This document shows positions 1 to 5,950 of a stretch of DNA of 6,849 nucleotides, in pieces. The notes below the pieces were generated by a model. That model made no database searches. It saw nothing but the letters and a program-made list of their open reading frames with translations, and had not been told where the DNA came from. This DNA is from an uncultured Senegalimassilia sp. (GTDB taxonomy: Bacteria; Actinomycetota; Coriobacteriia; Coriobacteriales; Eggerthellaceae), in NCBI RefSeq assembly GCF_934630535.1, contig NZ_CAKTVU010000038.1, forward strand, positions 1 through 6,849, read 5' to 3'. Every line of letters starts with the position of its first letter. The first letter of the stretch is position 1. Position numbers and translations under genes: made by a program.

Positions 1-4
1 GAAA

Positions 5-42
5 GGGCCTGACCCCGGTTCGAAAGAATCGAGGCCAGGCCC
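5..42. terminator. Imperfect GC-rich hairpin at window edge, possible terminator
   Basis: GGGCCTG at 5-11 pairs with CAGGCCC at 36-42. A further CC/GG pair (13-14 with 33-34) follows after one mismatch, leaving an 18-nt loop that contains the palindrome TTCGAA. There is no clear T-run on the plus side; the minus side reads CCCTTTC and then leaves the window. It could end a gene lying left of the window or back up the tRNA-Thr terminator. The call is tentative because the flank is missing. Confidence 0.35.
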
Positions 43-45
43 AAT

Positions 46-61
46 ATTGTCTATTGACAAT
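46..61. repeat. Perfect short inverted repeat ATTGTC-N4-GACAAT
   Basis: Two 6-bp arms (46-51 and 56-61) separated by TATT form a perfect dyad in a locally AT-rich stretch between two GC-rich hairpins. This is the size of a small repressor site. The right arm also contains TTGACA (54-59), but I see no -10 at the right spacing on the plus strand, so a promoter is not supported. Function unknown. Confidence 0.35.
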
Positions 62-72
62 GTCCTGCTCAT

Positions 73-109
73 ATTAAGAAAGCGGGCCGGACATTGCTGC
101 CCGGCCCGC
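73..109 (-). terminator. Rho-independent terminator of tRNA-Thr
   Basis: GCGGGCCGG (82-90) and CCGGCCCGC (101-109) form a perfect 9-bp stem with a 10-nt loop. On the minus strand the stem is followed by TTTCTTAATA (81-72), a broken U-tract. It starts 9 nt past the CCA end of the tRNA-Thr gene, as expected for a single-gene tRNA transcript. Confidence 0.8.
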
Positions 110-118
110 GTACATTCG

Positions 119-194
119 TGGAGCCAACGACCGGATTCGAACCGGTGACCTGCGCTTTACGAGAGCGCTGCTCTACCAGCTGAGCCACGTTGGC
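119..194 (-). tRNA. tRNA-Thr (anticodon CGT)
   Basis: The 76-nt gene reads leftward and folds as a full cloverleaf. The 7-bp acceptor is GCCAACG/CGTTGGC, the D arm GCTC-AGCTGGTA-GAGC, the anticodon arm GCGCT-CTCGTAA-AGCGC, and the T arm ACCGG-TTCGAAT-CCGGT. The discriminator is T and the CCA end is encoded. The central triplet of the anticodon loop is CGT, reading the threonine codon ACG, common in GC-rich genomes. It has its own promoter and terminator and appears to be transcribed alone. Confidence 0.97.
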
Positions 195-223
195 ACACGG
201 CTTCTTGCGAAGCGCGAATATGA

Positions 224-252
224 ACTATACCGAAGAGCCTGCCGTTTCGCAA
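224..252 (-). promoter_or_regulatory. Promoter of tRNA-Thr
   Basis: On the minus strand TTGCGA (252-247) and TATAGT (229-224) are separated by exactly 17 bases. This is a good housekeeping sigma promoter. The expected start lies near 217, giving a leader of about 22 nt before the mature tRNA. The tRNA-fMet gene at the other end of the window has the same architecture and the same -10 hexamer. Confidence 0.75.
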
Positions 253-313
253 GGGGCAAATGCAACTTTTCGAGCGAACGAGCGGGCATTCGCGGTTTCT
301 CCACAGGCTTGCG

Positions 314-480
314 CCCTAGCGTTGCAGCCCTCGAGAGTCGCACAGGAACGCGCTCAACCGCTGCGGTCATCACTCCCGAGAACCGCGCAAGGCGAGCCCT
401 ATCGCCGCCGTCATCGCACCCGAGAACCGTCCCAGCGCGCCCTACCACTGCGGCAACCACGCCCGGGAACCGCACGGGCG
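314..480. repeat. Four degenerate ~42-bp tandem repeats downstream of the Usp gene
   Basis: Read on the minus strand, four consecutive units occur at 480-440 (41 bp), 439-397 (43), 396-353 (44) and 352-314 (39). Each begins with C-G/T-C-G/C and ends with a GGTAGGG-like box (GGTAGGG, GATAGGG, GGTTGAG, GCTAGGG). The best shared core is CGGTTCTCGGG followed by a GATGAC-like box and GC-rich bases, nearly identical in the two middle units and decayed in the outer ones. Unit lengths are not multiples of three, so this is not a repeated protein segment. The array begins 14 bases past the Usp stop codon and occupies most of the 300-base gap to tRNA-Thr, where I see no gene. Some units contain small hairpins (for example 460-480) but no T-run, so a terminator function is not evident. 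Confidence 0.6.
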
Positions 481-494
481 CACGTCTTCGCCGG

Positions 495-983
495 CTACTC
501 CTCGTCCTCGGGAGCCTTCACCACCAGCACGGGGACCTGGGCCTCGCGCAGCACATAGCTGCTCACGCTGCCCAGCATGCCGCGCAGAGCGCCCAGCCCG
601 CGGCTGCCCATGATGATGAGCCCGCAGCCGTTCTCCTGCGCGTACTTCACGATCTGGTCGCCCGGATGCACCTCGGGCAGCAGGCAGACGCGCTTCTCGT
701 TCATGAGCGGGCGAATCACCCCGTCGACCTGCGCATGCAGGCGCTCGGAAGCTTCCTCCGTTGCCTCCTCCATGGCTTCTTGCATGCCCATGGGGACGAC
801 GCTTTCGGTCAAATCCACGCCGCGAGCCTCGAGCTTTGCCACGGCGGTTCGCTCCAGGTCGACGATCTGGACGACGTGCAGCGCAAGCCCGGCGTCCTCC
901 TTCGCGAAGCGCACGGCCTCGTCAAGCGCCGCGCAAGCGGAATCGGACCCATCGAACGGGACCATAACGGCATCGTAGAGCAT
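495..983 (-). CDS. Universal stress protein (UspA family), single domain
   Basis: The 162-residue protein is the usual size for a one-domain Usp. Its N-terminus carries the strand and nucleotide-binding start VPFDGSDSA (residues 8-16, Asp11 in the adenine-binding position). Near the C-terminus is the phosphate/ribose-binding loop GSRGLGALRGMLGS (126-139), then the dimerisation-type strand VPVLVV (150-155). The spacing in the loop is G-x2-G-x8-GS, one residue shorter than the common x9 form, so ATP binding is likely but unproven. Residues 66-85 form an acidic helix. The ATG at 983 is chosen because AAGGGGG lies about six bases upstream, although the frame stays open further 5'. The stop is TAG. 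Usp proteins are cytoplasmic dimers induced in stasis and stress; the permease upstream is separated by a terminator, so this is probably its own unit. Confidence 0.93.
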   Translation of the reverse strand: MLYDAVMVPFDGSDSACAALDEAVRFAKEDAGLALHVVQIVDLERTAVAKLEARGVDLTESVVPMGMQEAMEEATEEASERLHAQVDGVIRPLMNEKRVCLLPEVHPGDQIVKYAQENGCGLIIMGSRGLGALRGMLGSVSSYVLREAQVPVLVVKAPEDEE

Positions 984-1180
984 TGCAACCCCCTTCTTTA
1001 ACCGATTGAACCTGTTCGGGCGATACCACGCGCGCGTAGCGGCGGGCAATAAGCGCCGACCGTCACCGTGCGCCAGGCAATGCCCCGACCACGCATCCCG
1101 CATGTCACGCATGCGCTCGCAGGCCGCAGGAGCGGCTTGGCATAAACGCCGCATCCCCTTCCCTACCAGGTTATATCCCC

Positions 1181-1189
1181 AGTATAGCA
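1181..1189 (-). promoter_or_regulatory. Possible extended -10 promoter for the Usp gene
   Basis: The minus strand reads TGCTATACT (1189-1181), an extended -10 of TGn-TATACT form. No acceptable -35 lies 17 bases upstream, where the terminator stem sits. If used, transcription would start near 1174 and leave a leader of about 190 nt. The same AT-rich bases may simply be the U-rich tail of the preceding terminator, so this is a weak call. Confidence 0.3.
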
Positions 1190-1220
1190 AGAAGCCCCGC
1201 GGCAATGGCCGCAGGGCTTC
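1183..1220 (-). terminator. Terminator of the permease gene
   Basis: GAAGCCC-C-GCGGC (1191-1203) pairs with GCCGC-A-GGGCTTC (1208-1220), 12 pairs around one mismatch, with a 4-nt loop. On the minus strand the stem is followed by TTGCTATA, a modest U-rich tail. It lies about 90 bases past the permease stop and separates that unit from the Usp gene. Confidence 0.65.
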
Positions 1221-1311
1221 CGCAAACACCGCTCGCGCAAGCGGCGTTGCCATGTTGTAACGTTTTGCGAACGCGGCGGGCGAACCGCCCCACGCGCAAG
1301 CGAAATGTCGG

Positions 1312-2712
1312 CTACACCTCGAGGTGCTTGAACGCCTCGGGGACCTCCTTGAAGCCCTTGGACTTCACGGCGCCGACGATCAGGCCGATGATCAGCCACA
1401 CGATGCCGACGATGTAGGTCATCGTCTCGAAGCCGGTGAACACGTATACCAAGATGCCGATGCCGATCCAGGGGCAGATCAGGTACTTCACGATGTCGCC
1501 GAAGGTGTTGCGCTTCTTCTCGCGGATGAAGAAGAACAGGAACACAGCGAAGTTCAGCAGGATGAACGAGGCCAGAGCGCCGAAGTTCACCAGGCCGGCA
1601 AGCTGGGTCATCTTGTCGCCCATGGGGATGGACAGGCACAGGGTGACCACACCCAGGAACACGGCGGAGAACCAGGGGGTCTGGTACTTCGGATGAACCT
1701 TGCCGAAGGCCTTCGGGATAACGCCGTCGCGGCCCATGGAGAACAGCAGGCGCGAGGAGGCCATCTGGGCGTTCATGATGTTGGCGATGCCGATGGCGAT
1801 GATGTTGATGACCAGCATGATCTTGTAGAAGACCGGGCCGCCCACCAGCATGACGGAATCGAAGAAGCCCATGTCGGGGTCGGTGTTGGCCCAGTCAGGC
1901 TGCACGATGGCGGCGATGTAGGTCTGGGCGACGAACACGACGATGATGGCGCACAGGGCGATCAGGATGCCGCGGCCGATGTTCTTCTCGGGCTCGTGGG
2001 TTTCCTCGGCCAGCGTGGACATGCCGTCGAAGCCCAGGAAGGAAAGCGCGGCCAGCGAGATGCCGGCGGCGATGAAGTGGGCGTCGACCTGGCCTTCCTG
2101 GTAGATCGGGTCGAGCACGAAGGCGCCGGCGCCGCCGCCGCCCATGATGAAGTTGCAGCCGAGCGCGATGAACGCGATGACGGCCAGAACCTCGATGACG
2201 AAGATGACCCAGTCAACGCCGCGGCTCATCTGGATGCCGCGGATGTTCACGAACGTGTTGAAGGCGATGAAGACCACGGCCCACAGCCATGCCGGGCTGT
2301 TGGGGATCAACGCGGTGCCCCAGTTCATGACCATGACGATGAGCAGGGACGGGACCAGGATGTAGTCCAGCAGGATCAGCCAACCGGCGATGAAGCCGAC
2401 GTGCGGGTTGATGCCGCGCTGCACGTAGGAGTACACGGAACCGGCGATTGGGAAGCGACCGGACATGCGCATGTAGCTCATGGCGGTGAACATGATGGCC
2501 ACGAAGCCGATGATGTAGACCAACGGCGTCATGCCGTGGCTGTTCAGCTGGATGGAGCCGAAGATGGATTGCGGGGCGATGATGACCATGAACAGGACGC
2601 CGTACATCACCACGTCCCAAAGGCCCATCCCGCGGCGCAGCTCTTGCTTGTAGCCGAACTGCTCGATGTTGTCCCCGGCGTTACCCTTCGCCGGAGCTTT
2701 TTGCTCTGCCAT
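1312..2712 (-). CDS. APC-superfamily amino acid/polyamine permease
   Basis: The 466-residue, strongly hydrophobic protein has about 12 predicted membrane segments, the normal size and topology of the APC family (cation- or exchange-driven import of amino acids or amines). Family signatures are clear. GRFPIAGSVYSYVQRG (85-100) with GFIAGW (106-111) covers TM3. FLGFDGMSTLAEETHEPEKN (225-244) is the hallmark TM6 region and following loop. SSRLLFSMGRDGVIPK (319-334) with the trailing KVHPKYQTP is the conserved TM8-9 loop. Residues 1-30 are polar and cytoplasmic, and the last 16 form a charged tail. The ATG at 2712 is preferred over earlier in-frame codons because AGAGGAAAGG precedes it, homologues start here, and the upstream extension overlaps a terminator. 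The stop is TAG. Substrate cannot be told from sequence; the nearby amidase-family gene is transcribed separately. Confidence 0.93.
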   Translation of the reverse strand: MAEQKAPAKGNAGDNIEQFGYKQELRRGMGLWDVVMYGVLFMVIIAPQSIFGSIQLNSHGMTPLVYIIGFVAIMFTAMSYMRMSGRFPIAGSVYSYVQRGINPHVGFIAGWLILLDYILVPSLLIVMVMNWGTALIPNSPAWLWAVVFIAFNTFVNIRGIQMSRGVDWVIFVIEVLAVIAFIALGCNFIMGGGGAGAFVLDPIYQEGQVDAHFIAAGISLAALSFLGFDGMSTLAEETHEPEKNIGRGILIALCAIIVVFVAQTYIAAIVQPDWANTDPDMGFFDSVMLVGGPVFYKIMLVINIIAIGIANIMNAQMASSRLLFSMGRDGVIPKAFGKVHPKYQTPWFSAVFLGVVTLCLSIPMGDKMTQLAGLVNFGALASFILLNFAVFLFFFIREKKRNTFGDIVKYLICPWIGIGILVYVFTGFETMTYIVGIVWLIIGLIVGAVKSKGFKEVPEAFKHLEV

Positions 2713-2796
2713 TTCCCTTTCCTCTCTTTCTTGCGGGGAAAACAAGCATTGCGCAGGGCCAGGAGCGCGATTCCCGGCTCTACGCAATAGTCCGTA

Positions 2797-2812
2797 CTTT
2801 AGCACGTTAAAG
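2797..2812. promoter_or_regulatory. Small dyad CTTTA-N6-TAAAG upstream of the permease
   Basis: Perfect 5-bp arms flank GCACGT about 85-100 bases before the permease start, overlapping the only -10-like hexamer (TAAAGT) of that region. It has the shape of an operator half-site pair, but five-base arms occur by chance, so this is only a candidate regulatory site. Confidence 0.25.
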
Positions 2813-2853
2813 CGCACCAGTAGGGCGAATATGGCAAATCCTAGCGCTGCCAT

Positions 2854-2882
2854 GCGTCTTTTTGATGCCGAAAGGCGTCTTT
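2854..2882. repeat. Pair of direct repeats GCGTCTTT, 21 bases apart
   Basis: GCGTCTTT occurs at 2854-2861 and 2875-2882, a spacing of two helical turns, upstream of the permease and just outside the terminator. This arrangement is typical of tandem activator sites, but it is only two short copies. Confidence 0.25.
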
Positions 2883-2900
2883 GCACACGCGCAAGGCACG

Positions 2901-2937
2901 AAAAATGCCCGATTTCCTGGGGAAACCGGGCATTTTT
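2901..2937. terminator. Strong bidirectional terminator after the amidase gene
   Basis: AAAAATGCCCG (2901-2911) pairs with CGGGCATTTTT (2927-2937). The stem continues through TTTCC/GGAAA after one mismatch to a 3-nt loop. Runs of A on the left and T on the right make it functional in both directions. It lies about 210 bases past the stop of the amidase gene and insulates it from the permease gene. Confidence 0.88.
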
Positions 2938-3148
2938 CATCAGATGTCGAAGTCTATGGCAGCGGGATTGCCGTCCATTTTCACACTCGCTCGCTGAGGC
3001 GAACGGTAGATTTCCAGCGATAAACGGTTGCGCGAACGCGTGGGATTTTGCGCATTGCGCACTGCGATCCGGCCATGTCTTGCCGTTTGACCGGAAGCAC
3101 CTTACCGCCGTAAACGATCGCCGCGTCCGCGAGCCGACCGGCCAGCGC

Positions 3149-4060
3149 CTACGGCTGCGGAATCAGAACGGGGAACTCGGACAGCTTCGGCGTCCCGATG
3201 CGCAGCGACACATCGACCTCGCACGGCTCGCAGCCCTGGCTCACCTCGACGTCGCTTTGCACGGACATGTACATGTAGGTTTCCACGGCATCCCAACCGG
3301 TGACGCGCATCAGCAGACGCTGCAGCTCCTTCGAGCCGTTCATAAGCGCCTGCTCGTAGTGGGTGCCGCTGCAGTTCACGTACCACTTGCCGTCGGGGCC
3401 GAAGGTTTCGAGCACGGGCCAGTTCAGCTCGAAATCCTTCACCAGCTGCACGCGAACGGTGATTTCAGCGGGAATCTCGATGCCGGTGCCGCACAACTCG
3501 GCGTCTCCCATGGTGGCGTGCACATCGCCCATCTGCAGAAGCGCGCCGGGAACGCGCACGGGGAAGTACAGGCGCGTGCCCTTGGTAATCTTCTTGTTGT
3601 CCATGTTGCCGCCGTGGCTGCCCACGAAGCCGTCGATGACGTCGGGGCCGGACGGCGCGGTGCCGATGACGCCGATCATGGGGTTGATCGGGAAACTGAC
3701 CTGGTTGAACGTGGCCATACCGTCCTTGATGGGGATCTTCTTGGTGCGGTAGCCGGTGGTCTCGAACAGCGGGCCGCAGTGGTCGTCGGTGGCGATGGTG
3801 CCCTCGTCGGCAACCTTCACCTCGTAGATGTCGACCACCAGCACGTCGCCGGGCTCGGCGCCCTCGATGTAAACGGGGCCTGCCGCCGGATTGGCGAAAC
3901 CGTAGGTGTAATCCAGGTCGGCCATGGTGGTGTTCTCGTCGGGAATGCGGTTGCTGAAGCAGTCCTGCGTGTTGAACTGCAGCACCTCGCCGGGCTTTGC
4001 CGTGGCACAAGGCTTGTTGTCCTTGGAGAATTCGTAAACCTGATCGGTGATAATCTGCAT
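3149..4060 (-). CDS. Acetamidase/formamidase family amidohydrolase
   Basis: The 303-residue protein matches the length and conserved blocks of the FmdA/AmdA family, cytoplasmic enzymes that hydrolyse short amides such as formamide or acetamide to the acid and ammonia. Visible motifs are TQDCFSN (31-37), VYIEGAEPGDVLVVDI (63-78), HGGNMDNK (149-156), MGDVHATMGDAELCGTGIEI (177-196) and YMYMSVQSDVEVSQ (262-275). The His, Asp and Glu of the HATMGDAELC block are the strongly conserved polar residues of the family. No signal peptide is present. The ATG at 4060 is chosen for AAGGGGG just upstream and because MQIITDQVYEFS fits family N-termini; the long in-frame extension upstream reads as non-coding. 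The stop is TAG. The exact substrate is not determinable; formamide, acetamide or another small amide are all possible. It forms a separate unit downstream of the selenium/sulfur operon. Confidence 0.92.
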   Translation of the reverse strand: MQIITDQVYEFSKDNKPCATAKPGEVLQFNTQDCFSNRIPDENTTMADLDYTYGFANPAAGPVYIEGAEPGDVLVVDIYEVKVADEGTIATDDHCGPLFETTGYRTKKIPIKDGMATFNQVSFPINPMIGVIGTAPSGPDVIDGFVGSHGGNMDNKKITKGTRLYFPVRVPGALLQMGDVHATMGDAELCGTGIEIPAEITVRVQLVKDFELNWPVLETFGPDGKWYVNCSGTHYEQALMNGSKELQRLLMRVTGWDAVETYMYMSVQSDVEVSQGCEPCEVDVSLRIGTPKLSEFPVLIPQP

Positions 4061-4110
4061 GATGCCCCCTTCTTCATGGTAGCGAACGCGGCTTGCCGCC
4101 GTTTCGAGCG

Positions 4111-4116
4111 ATTGTA
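4111..4116 (-). promoter_or_regulatory. Candidate -10 of the amidase gene
   Basis: TACAAT on the minus strand is a good -10 hexamer standing out in GC-rich DNA, identical to the -10 of the yedE operon promoter. A matching -35 is absent at 16-18 bases. The start would fall near 4104, leaving a leader of about 44 nt before the ATG. Confidence 0.4.
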
Positions 4117-4236
4117 CGCCAACGACCGCAGGCGCGCCATGGCGGACGGCAGCCTGGCGAGGCTGGCACGGCGCCCGATGCGAAGGCGATGTCCTCGCAA
4201 GGCGAGCCGGTATCCGGCGCAAAGGCCGCGAACGCA

Positions 4237-4274
4237 AAAGGGGGCGCGCCTCCGTATGCGGAAGCACGCCCTTT
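4237..4274 (-). terminator. Terminator of the yedE-tusA-DUF3343 operon
   Basis: AAAGGGCGTGCTTCCG and CGGAGGCGCGCCCCCTTT (minus strand) form a long stem with two internal mismatches and a short bulge around a 4-nt loop, ending in CCCCCTTTTG. It lies about 35 bases past the DUF3343 stop. This placement supports a three-gene operon that ends here and separate expression of the amidase gene. Confidence 0.7.
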
Positions 4275-4309
4275 CGACGCGTTGAGCACGTTATATAGGC
4301 ACATGAGGC

Positions 4310-4549
4310 TCACAGCTCGAGCACGACGGCCTGCTCGAGCTCGATGCCGCTGCGCTGCGCCAGCGAATCCAGCAGCTCCGCCGCAGCCTCGGGCTCGAGC
4401 CATGCCATGCCGCAACCCGCGGAAAGCTGCCGCGGGATGGGCGCAAGGCGGCCGCGAAGGCCCCCGCCTACGGCCGCCTGCTTGAAGGCGAGCGCGTCAG
4501 TGGTGGTATGGAACGACGCCACCGCAGTCTTCACCTTCTGCCGTGCCAT
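4310..4549 (-). CDS. DUF3343 protein, putative Se/S carrier-like
   Basis: The 79-residue cytoplasmic protein shows the DUF3343 plan. A beta strand with FHTTTDALAFKQAA (13-26) is followed by RLAPIPRQLSAGCGMAW (34-50) and a C-terminal helix-strand. The single cysteine, Cys46, sits in the family's SAGCG turn. The family is annotated as putative Se/S carrier-like and usually accompanies yedE and TusA/YedF genes; its biochemical role is not established. Only three bases separate its ATG from the TusA-like stop and no Shine-Dalgarno is visible, so translation is probably coupled to the gene before it. It is the last gene of the operon, and its TGA stop differs from the TAG/TAA of its neighbours. 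Length is normal for the family (70-90 residues). Confidence 0.88.
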   Translation of the reverse strand: MARQKVKTAVASFHTTTDALAFKQAAVGGGLRGRLAPIPRQLSAGCGMAWLEPEAAAELLDSLAQRSGIELEQAVVLEL

Positions 4550-4552
4550 GGG

Positions 4553-4759
4553 TTAGGCGATCTCGATCACGAAATCGTCGCCGACGCGCTGCGCCGTGGC
4601 CGTGCGCTTGCGCTTCTTCGCCAGCGAGCAGATGTTGTCGCGGGCCACGGTGTTGCTCACCGTCACCTTGATGGGCTCGGAGCCGCCCTTCTTCATGGCG
4701 TTCATGGTCAGGATGACCGGTTCGGGGCAGGAAAGCCCACGGGCATCAACTTCGATCAT
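4553..4759 (-). CDS. TusA-like sulfurtransferase (YedF N-domain type), 68 aa
   Basis: The protein is a single TusA/SirA domain. It begins IEVDARGLSCPEPVI with the invariant CPxP motif (CPEP, residues 11-14; Cys11 would carry the persulfide or selenide). The body has the usual beta-alpha-beta-alpha-beta-beta order and ends in a short VGDDFVIEIA strand. Such proteins are cytoplasmic carriers of sulfane sulfur; those next to yedE belong to the YedF type linked to selenium use. Many YedF proteins carry a second DsrE-like domain of about 100 residues; here it is absent and the next gene is DUF3343. The ATG at 4759 has AAAGGA upstream at good spacing. It lies 51 bases past the yedE stop with no terminator between them, so it is in the same operon. 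Sulfur as the cargo cannot be excluded. Confidence 0.92.
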   Translation of the reverse strand: MIEVDARGLSCPEPVILTMNAMKKGGSEPIKVTVSNTVARDNICSLAKKRKRTATAQRVGDDFVIEIA

Positions 4760-4810
4760 TTGAAGTCCTTTCGCTAAATGAACTGGGGAAACAGGATTAC
4801 AGCTTATACG

Positions 4811-5911
4811 CTACGCGGCGTTCTTCTGCTTGCGCACGTTCACGATGGCGATGACGAACAGCACCACGATGCAGCACACGAGCACGATTTGGCCCGCAAC
4901 GCTCGGGCCGCCCAGGACGGCCGCCTTCTCGGCGGTTGCGGCGGAGGCGGCAGCGCCCGCCAGGCCGAAGTTGTGGGCGAAGGCGGCGCCGATGAGCATG
5001 CCGACGAAGGTGACGGCGGCGTCGCAGGAGCCCTGGCCGGCCAGCGTCATCTGACGCAGCGGGCAGCCGCCGGCCAGCGTGGCGCCGAAGCCCACGGCGT
5101 ACAGGCCGAGGATGTTCCACAGATGCTGGGAATGGGCGATGGGCTGACCGTCGAAGCTGAGCTTGAAGCCGCCCGTGGCCAGGTTGAACACCACCATGAC
5201 CACGAACAGGCCGACGATGGGCAGCATCAGGTCGAAGTCGCGCATGAGGAAGATGTTGCGGACGGAGCCGGCGAAGCAGATGCGGACCTTCTGCGCCAGG
5301 GCGCCGATCACCAGAGCGGTCACCAGGGCGATAAGCACCGGAGCATGCTTGGAGCCCGGGCCTGCCTGGCTGACGGCGAACACGCCGGCGAACACGCTGA
5401 TGCACAGGCCGATGATCAGCAGCACGGGCAGGACGGCGCCGGCCGTCTTGTTCGTGTCATGCTCGCGACCCAGGGAGTAGCCCTTCTTCAGGAAGAACGT
5501 GCCCGTGGCGACGCCCAGAACGAAGCCGATGAGGCCGACCCAGGCGTTCAGGTCGCCGGCTGCCATGCGCAGCACCATGCGAAGCGGGCAACCCAGGAAG
5601 ATAAGGGCGCCGATCATCATGATGAAGCCCAGGACGAATCGGGTCATGGGGGAAGAGCCCGCCGTGGAGCGATACTCGCGCGTGGCCAGGGCGATCAGGA
5701 ACGAGCCGACGACCAAGCCGACGATTTCGGGACGGAAGTACTGCACCGTCTCGGTGGTCTGCAGCTTCATGGAGCCCGCCATATCGCGGATGAAGCACGC
5801 GGCGCACATGGCCATGTTGGCGGGGTTACCGGAGAAGGCCAGAAGCGCCATTCCAAGGCCGACCAGCACGCCGACCAGGGCCAAGCCCTTTTTGCTGTTG
5901 AGGAAATCCAA
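4811..5911 (-). CDS. yedE: YedE-type selenium/sulfur membrane transporter
   Basis: The 366-residue membrane protein has about ten hydrophobic segments and belongs to the YeeE/YedE family. It matches the YedE subgroup proposed to transport selenium. Signatures are GNPANMAMCAACFIRD (28-43, with Cys36 and Cys39), LGCPLRMVLRMAAGDLNAW (106-124), KVRICFAGSVRNIFLMRD (208-225) and GGCPLRQMTLAGQGSCDAAV (281-300). The two GCPLR loops (Cys108, Cys283) and the two Cys-Phe motifs (Cys39, Cys212) mark two related halves and are the likely substrate-relay cysteines. The start is TTG at 5911, supported by AAAGGGA five bases upstream; the first internal ATG would remove most of the first membrane helix. The stop is TAG. 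It is the first gene of the operon with TusA-like and DUF3343 genes. Transport of selenium rather than thiosulfate-like sulfur is inferred from family and neighbours. Confidence 0.93.
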   Translation of the reverse strand: MDFLNSKKGLALVGVLVGLGMALLAFSGNPANMAMCAACFIRDMAGSMKLQTTETVQYFRPEIVGLVVGSFLIALATREYRSTAGSSPMTRFVLGFIMMIGALIFLGCPLRMVLRMAAGDLNAWVGLIGFVLGVATGTFFLKKGYSLGREHDTNKTAGAVLPVLLIIGLCISVFAGVFAVSQAGPGSKHAPVLIALVTALVIGALAQKVRICFAGSVRNIFLMRDFDLMLPIVGLFVVMVVFNLATGGFKLSFDGQPIAHSQHLWNILGLYAVGFGATLAGGCPLRQMTLAGQGSCDAAVTFVGMLIGAAFAHNFGLAGAAASAATAEKAAVLGGPSVAGQIVLVCCIVVLFVIAIVNVRKQKNAA

Positions 5912-5923
5912 GGAAGTCCCTTT

Positions 5924-5950
5924 CTATATATAAAGATGAATCGTTCGCAT
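5924..5950 (-). CDS. Putative 8-residue leader peptide (uORF) before yedE
   Basis: On the minus strand GGAGG (5960-5956) stands five bases before an ATG at 5950 that encodes MRTIHLYI and ends at TAG (5926-5924). This is the best Shine-Dalgarno in the window. The uORF stop directly abuts the yedE ribosome binding site AAAGGGA (5923-5917) and lies 12 bases before the yedE TTG, in the same frame. A ribosome finishing the uORF would cover the yedE start region, so coupling or occlusion is plausible. No cysteine is encoded. Its reality rests only on the initiation signal and position. Confidence 0.45.
   Translation of the reverse strand: MRTIHLYI

Larger units (their letters stand above)
984..1311. 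other. Intergenic gap between permease and Usp gene
   Basis: No convincing gene is visible in these 328 bases. The part next to the permease stop contains GC-rich hairpins (for example GGCGG/CCGCC at 1275-1289) and the terminator at 1191-1220. The remaining ~200 bases would be the Usp promoter and 5' leader. The long GC-rich leader lacks a good ATG plus Shine-Dalgarno for another ORF. Confidence 0.6.
2713..3148. other. Intergenic gap between permease and amidase
   Basis: The stretch holds no supportable gene. It contains the permease leader (2713 to about 2830), two 8-bp direct repeats, a small dyad, a strong terminator at 2901-2937, and about 210 bases of amidase 3' flank. In the amidase frame the DNA stays open for 55 codons past its TAG stop, to a TGA at 2981-2983. 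It has no start signal or family resemblance, and such a length is expected by chance at this GC content. No convincing -35/-10 pair for the permease was found; TAAAGT (minus, 2801-2796) is the best -10-like hexamer but lacks a -35. Confidence 0.55.
4061..4309. other. Gap with amidase promoter region and operon terminator
   Basis: Besides the terminator at 4237-4274, the only promoter-like sequence is TACAAT on the minus strand (4116-4111), about 50 bases before the amidase start. The hexamer 17 bases upstream (TGGCGC) is a poor -35, so an activator or alternative sigma factor may be needed. The rest is GC-rich with small hairpins, and no gene is supported. Confidence 0.45.

Noticed and set aside
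11..24. T-arm-like sequence (CCGGTTCGAA) suggesting a tRNA fragment or att site at the left edge
   Set aside because: Only ten bases match the nearby tRNA-Thr, much of it the TTCGAA palindrome, and no pairing T stem or acceptor follows.
984..1253. N-terminal extension of the Usp gene by 90 codons
   Set aside because: The ATG at 983 has a good ribosome binding site and gives the family N-terminus; the extension overlaps the permease terminator.
1324..2790. Long plus-strand open frame of 488 codons opposite the permease
   Set aside because: It is antisense to a clear APC permease, has the Asp/His/Glu-rich composition typical of antisense frames in GC-rich DNA, and has no ribosome binding site.
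2984..3148. In-frame continuation of the amidase past its TAG stop for 55 codons
   Set aside because: The protein is already full length for its family, and an open stretch this long is expected by chance at this GC content; readthrough is not supported.
4131..4250. Two GGCGCGCC palindromes
   Set aside because: Common 8-mers in GC-rich DNA; one is part of the terminator stem.
2666..4285. Plus-strand open frame of 539 codons opposite the amidase
   Set aside because: It covers a strong terminator and the antisense of a well-conserved enzyme, with shadow-type composition.
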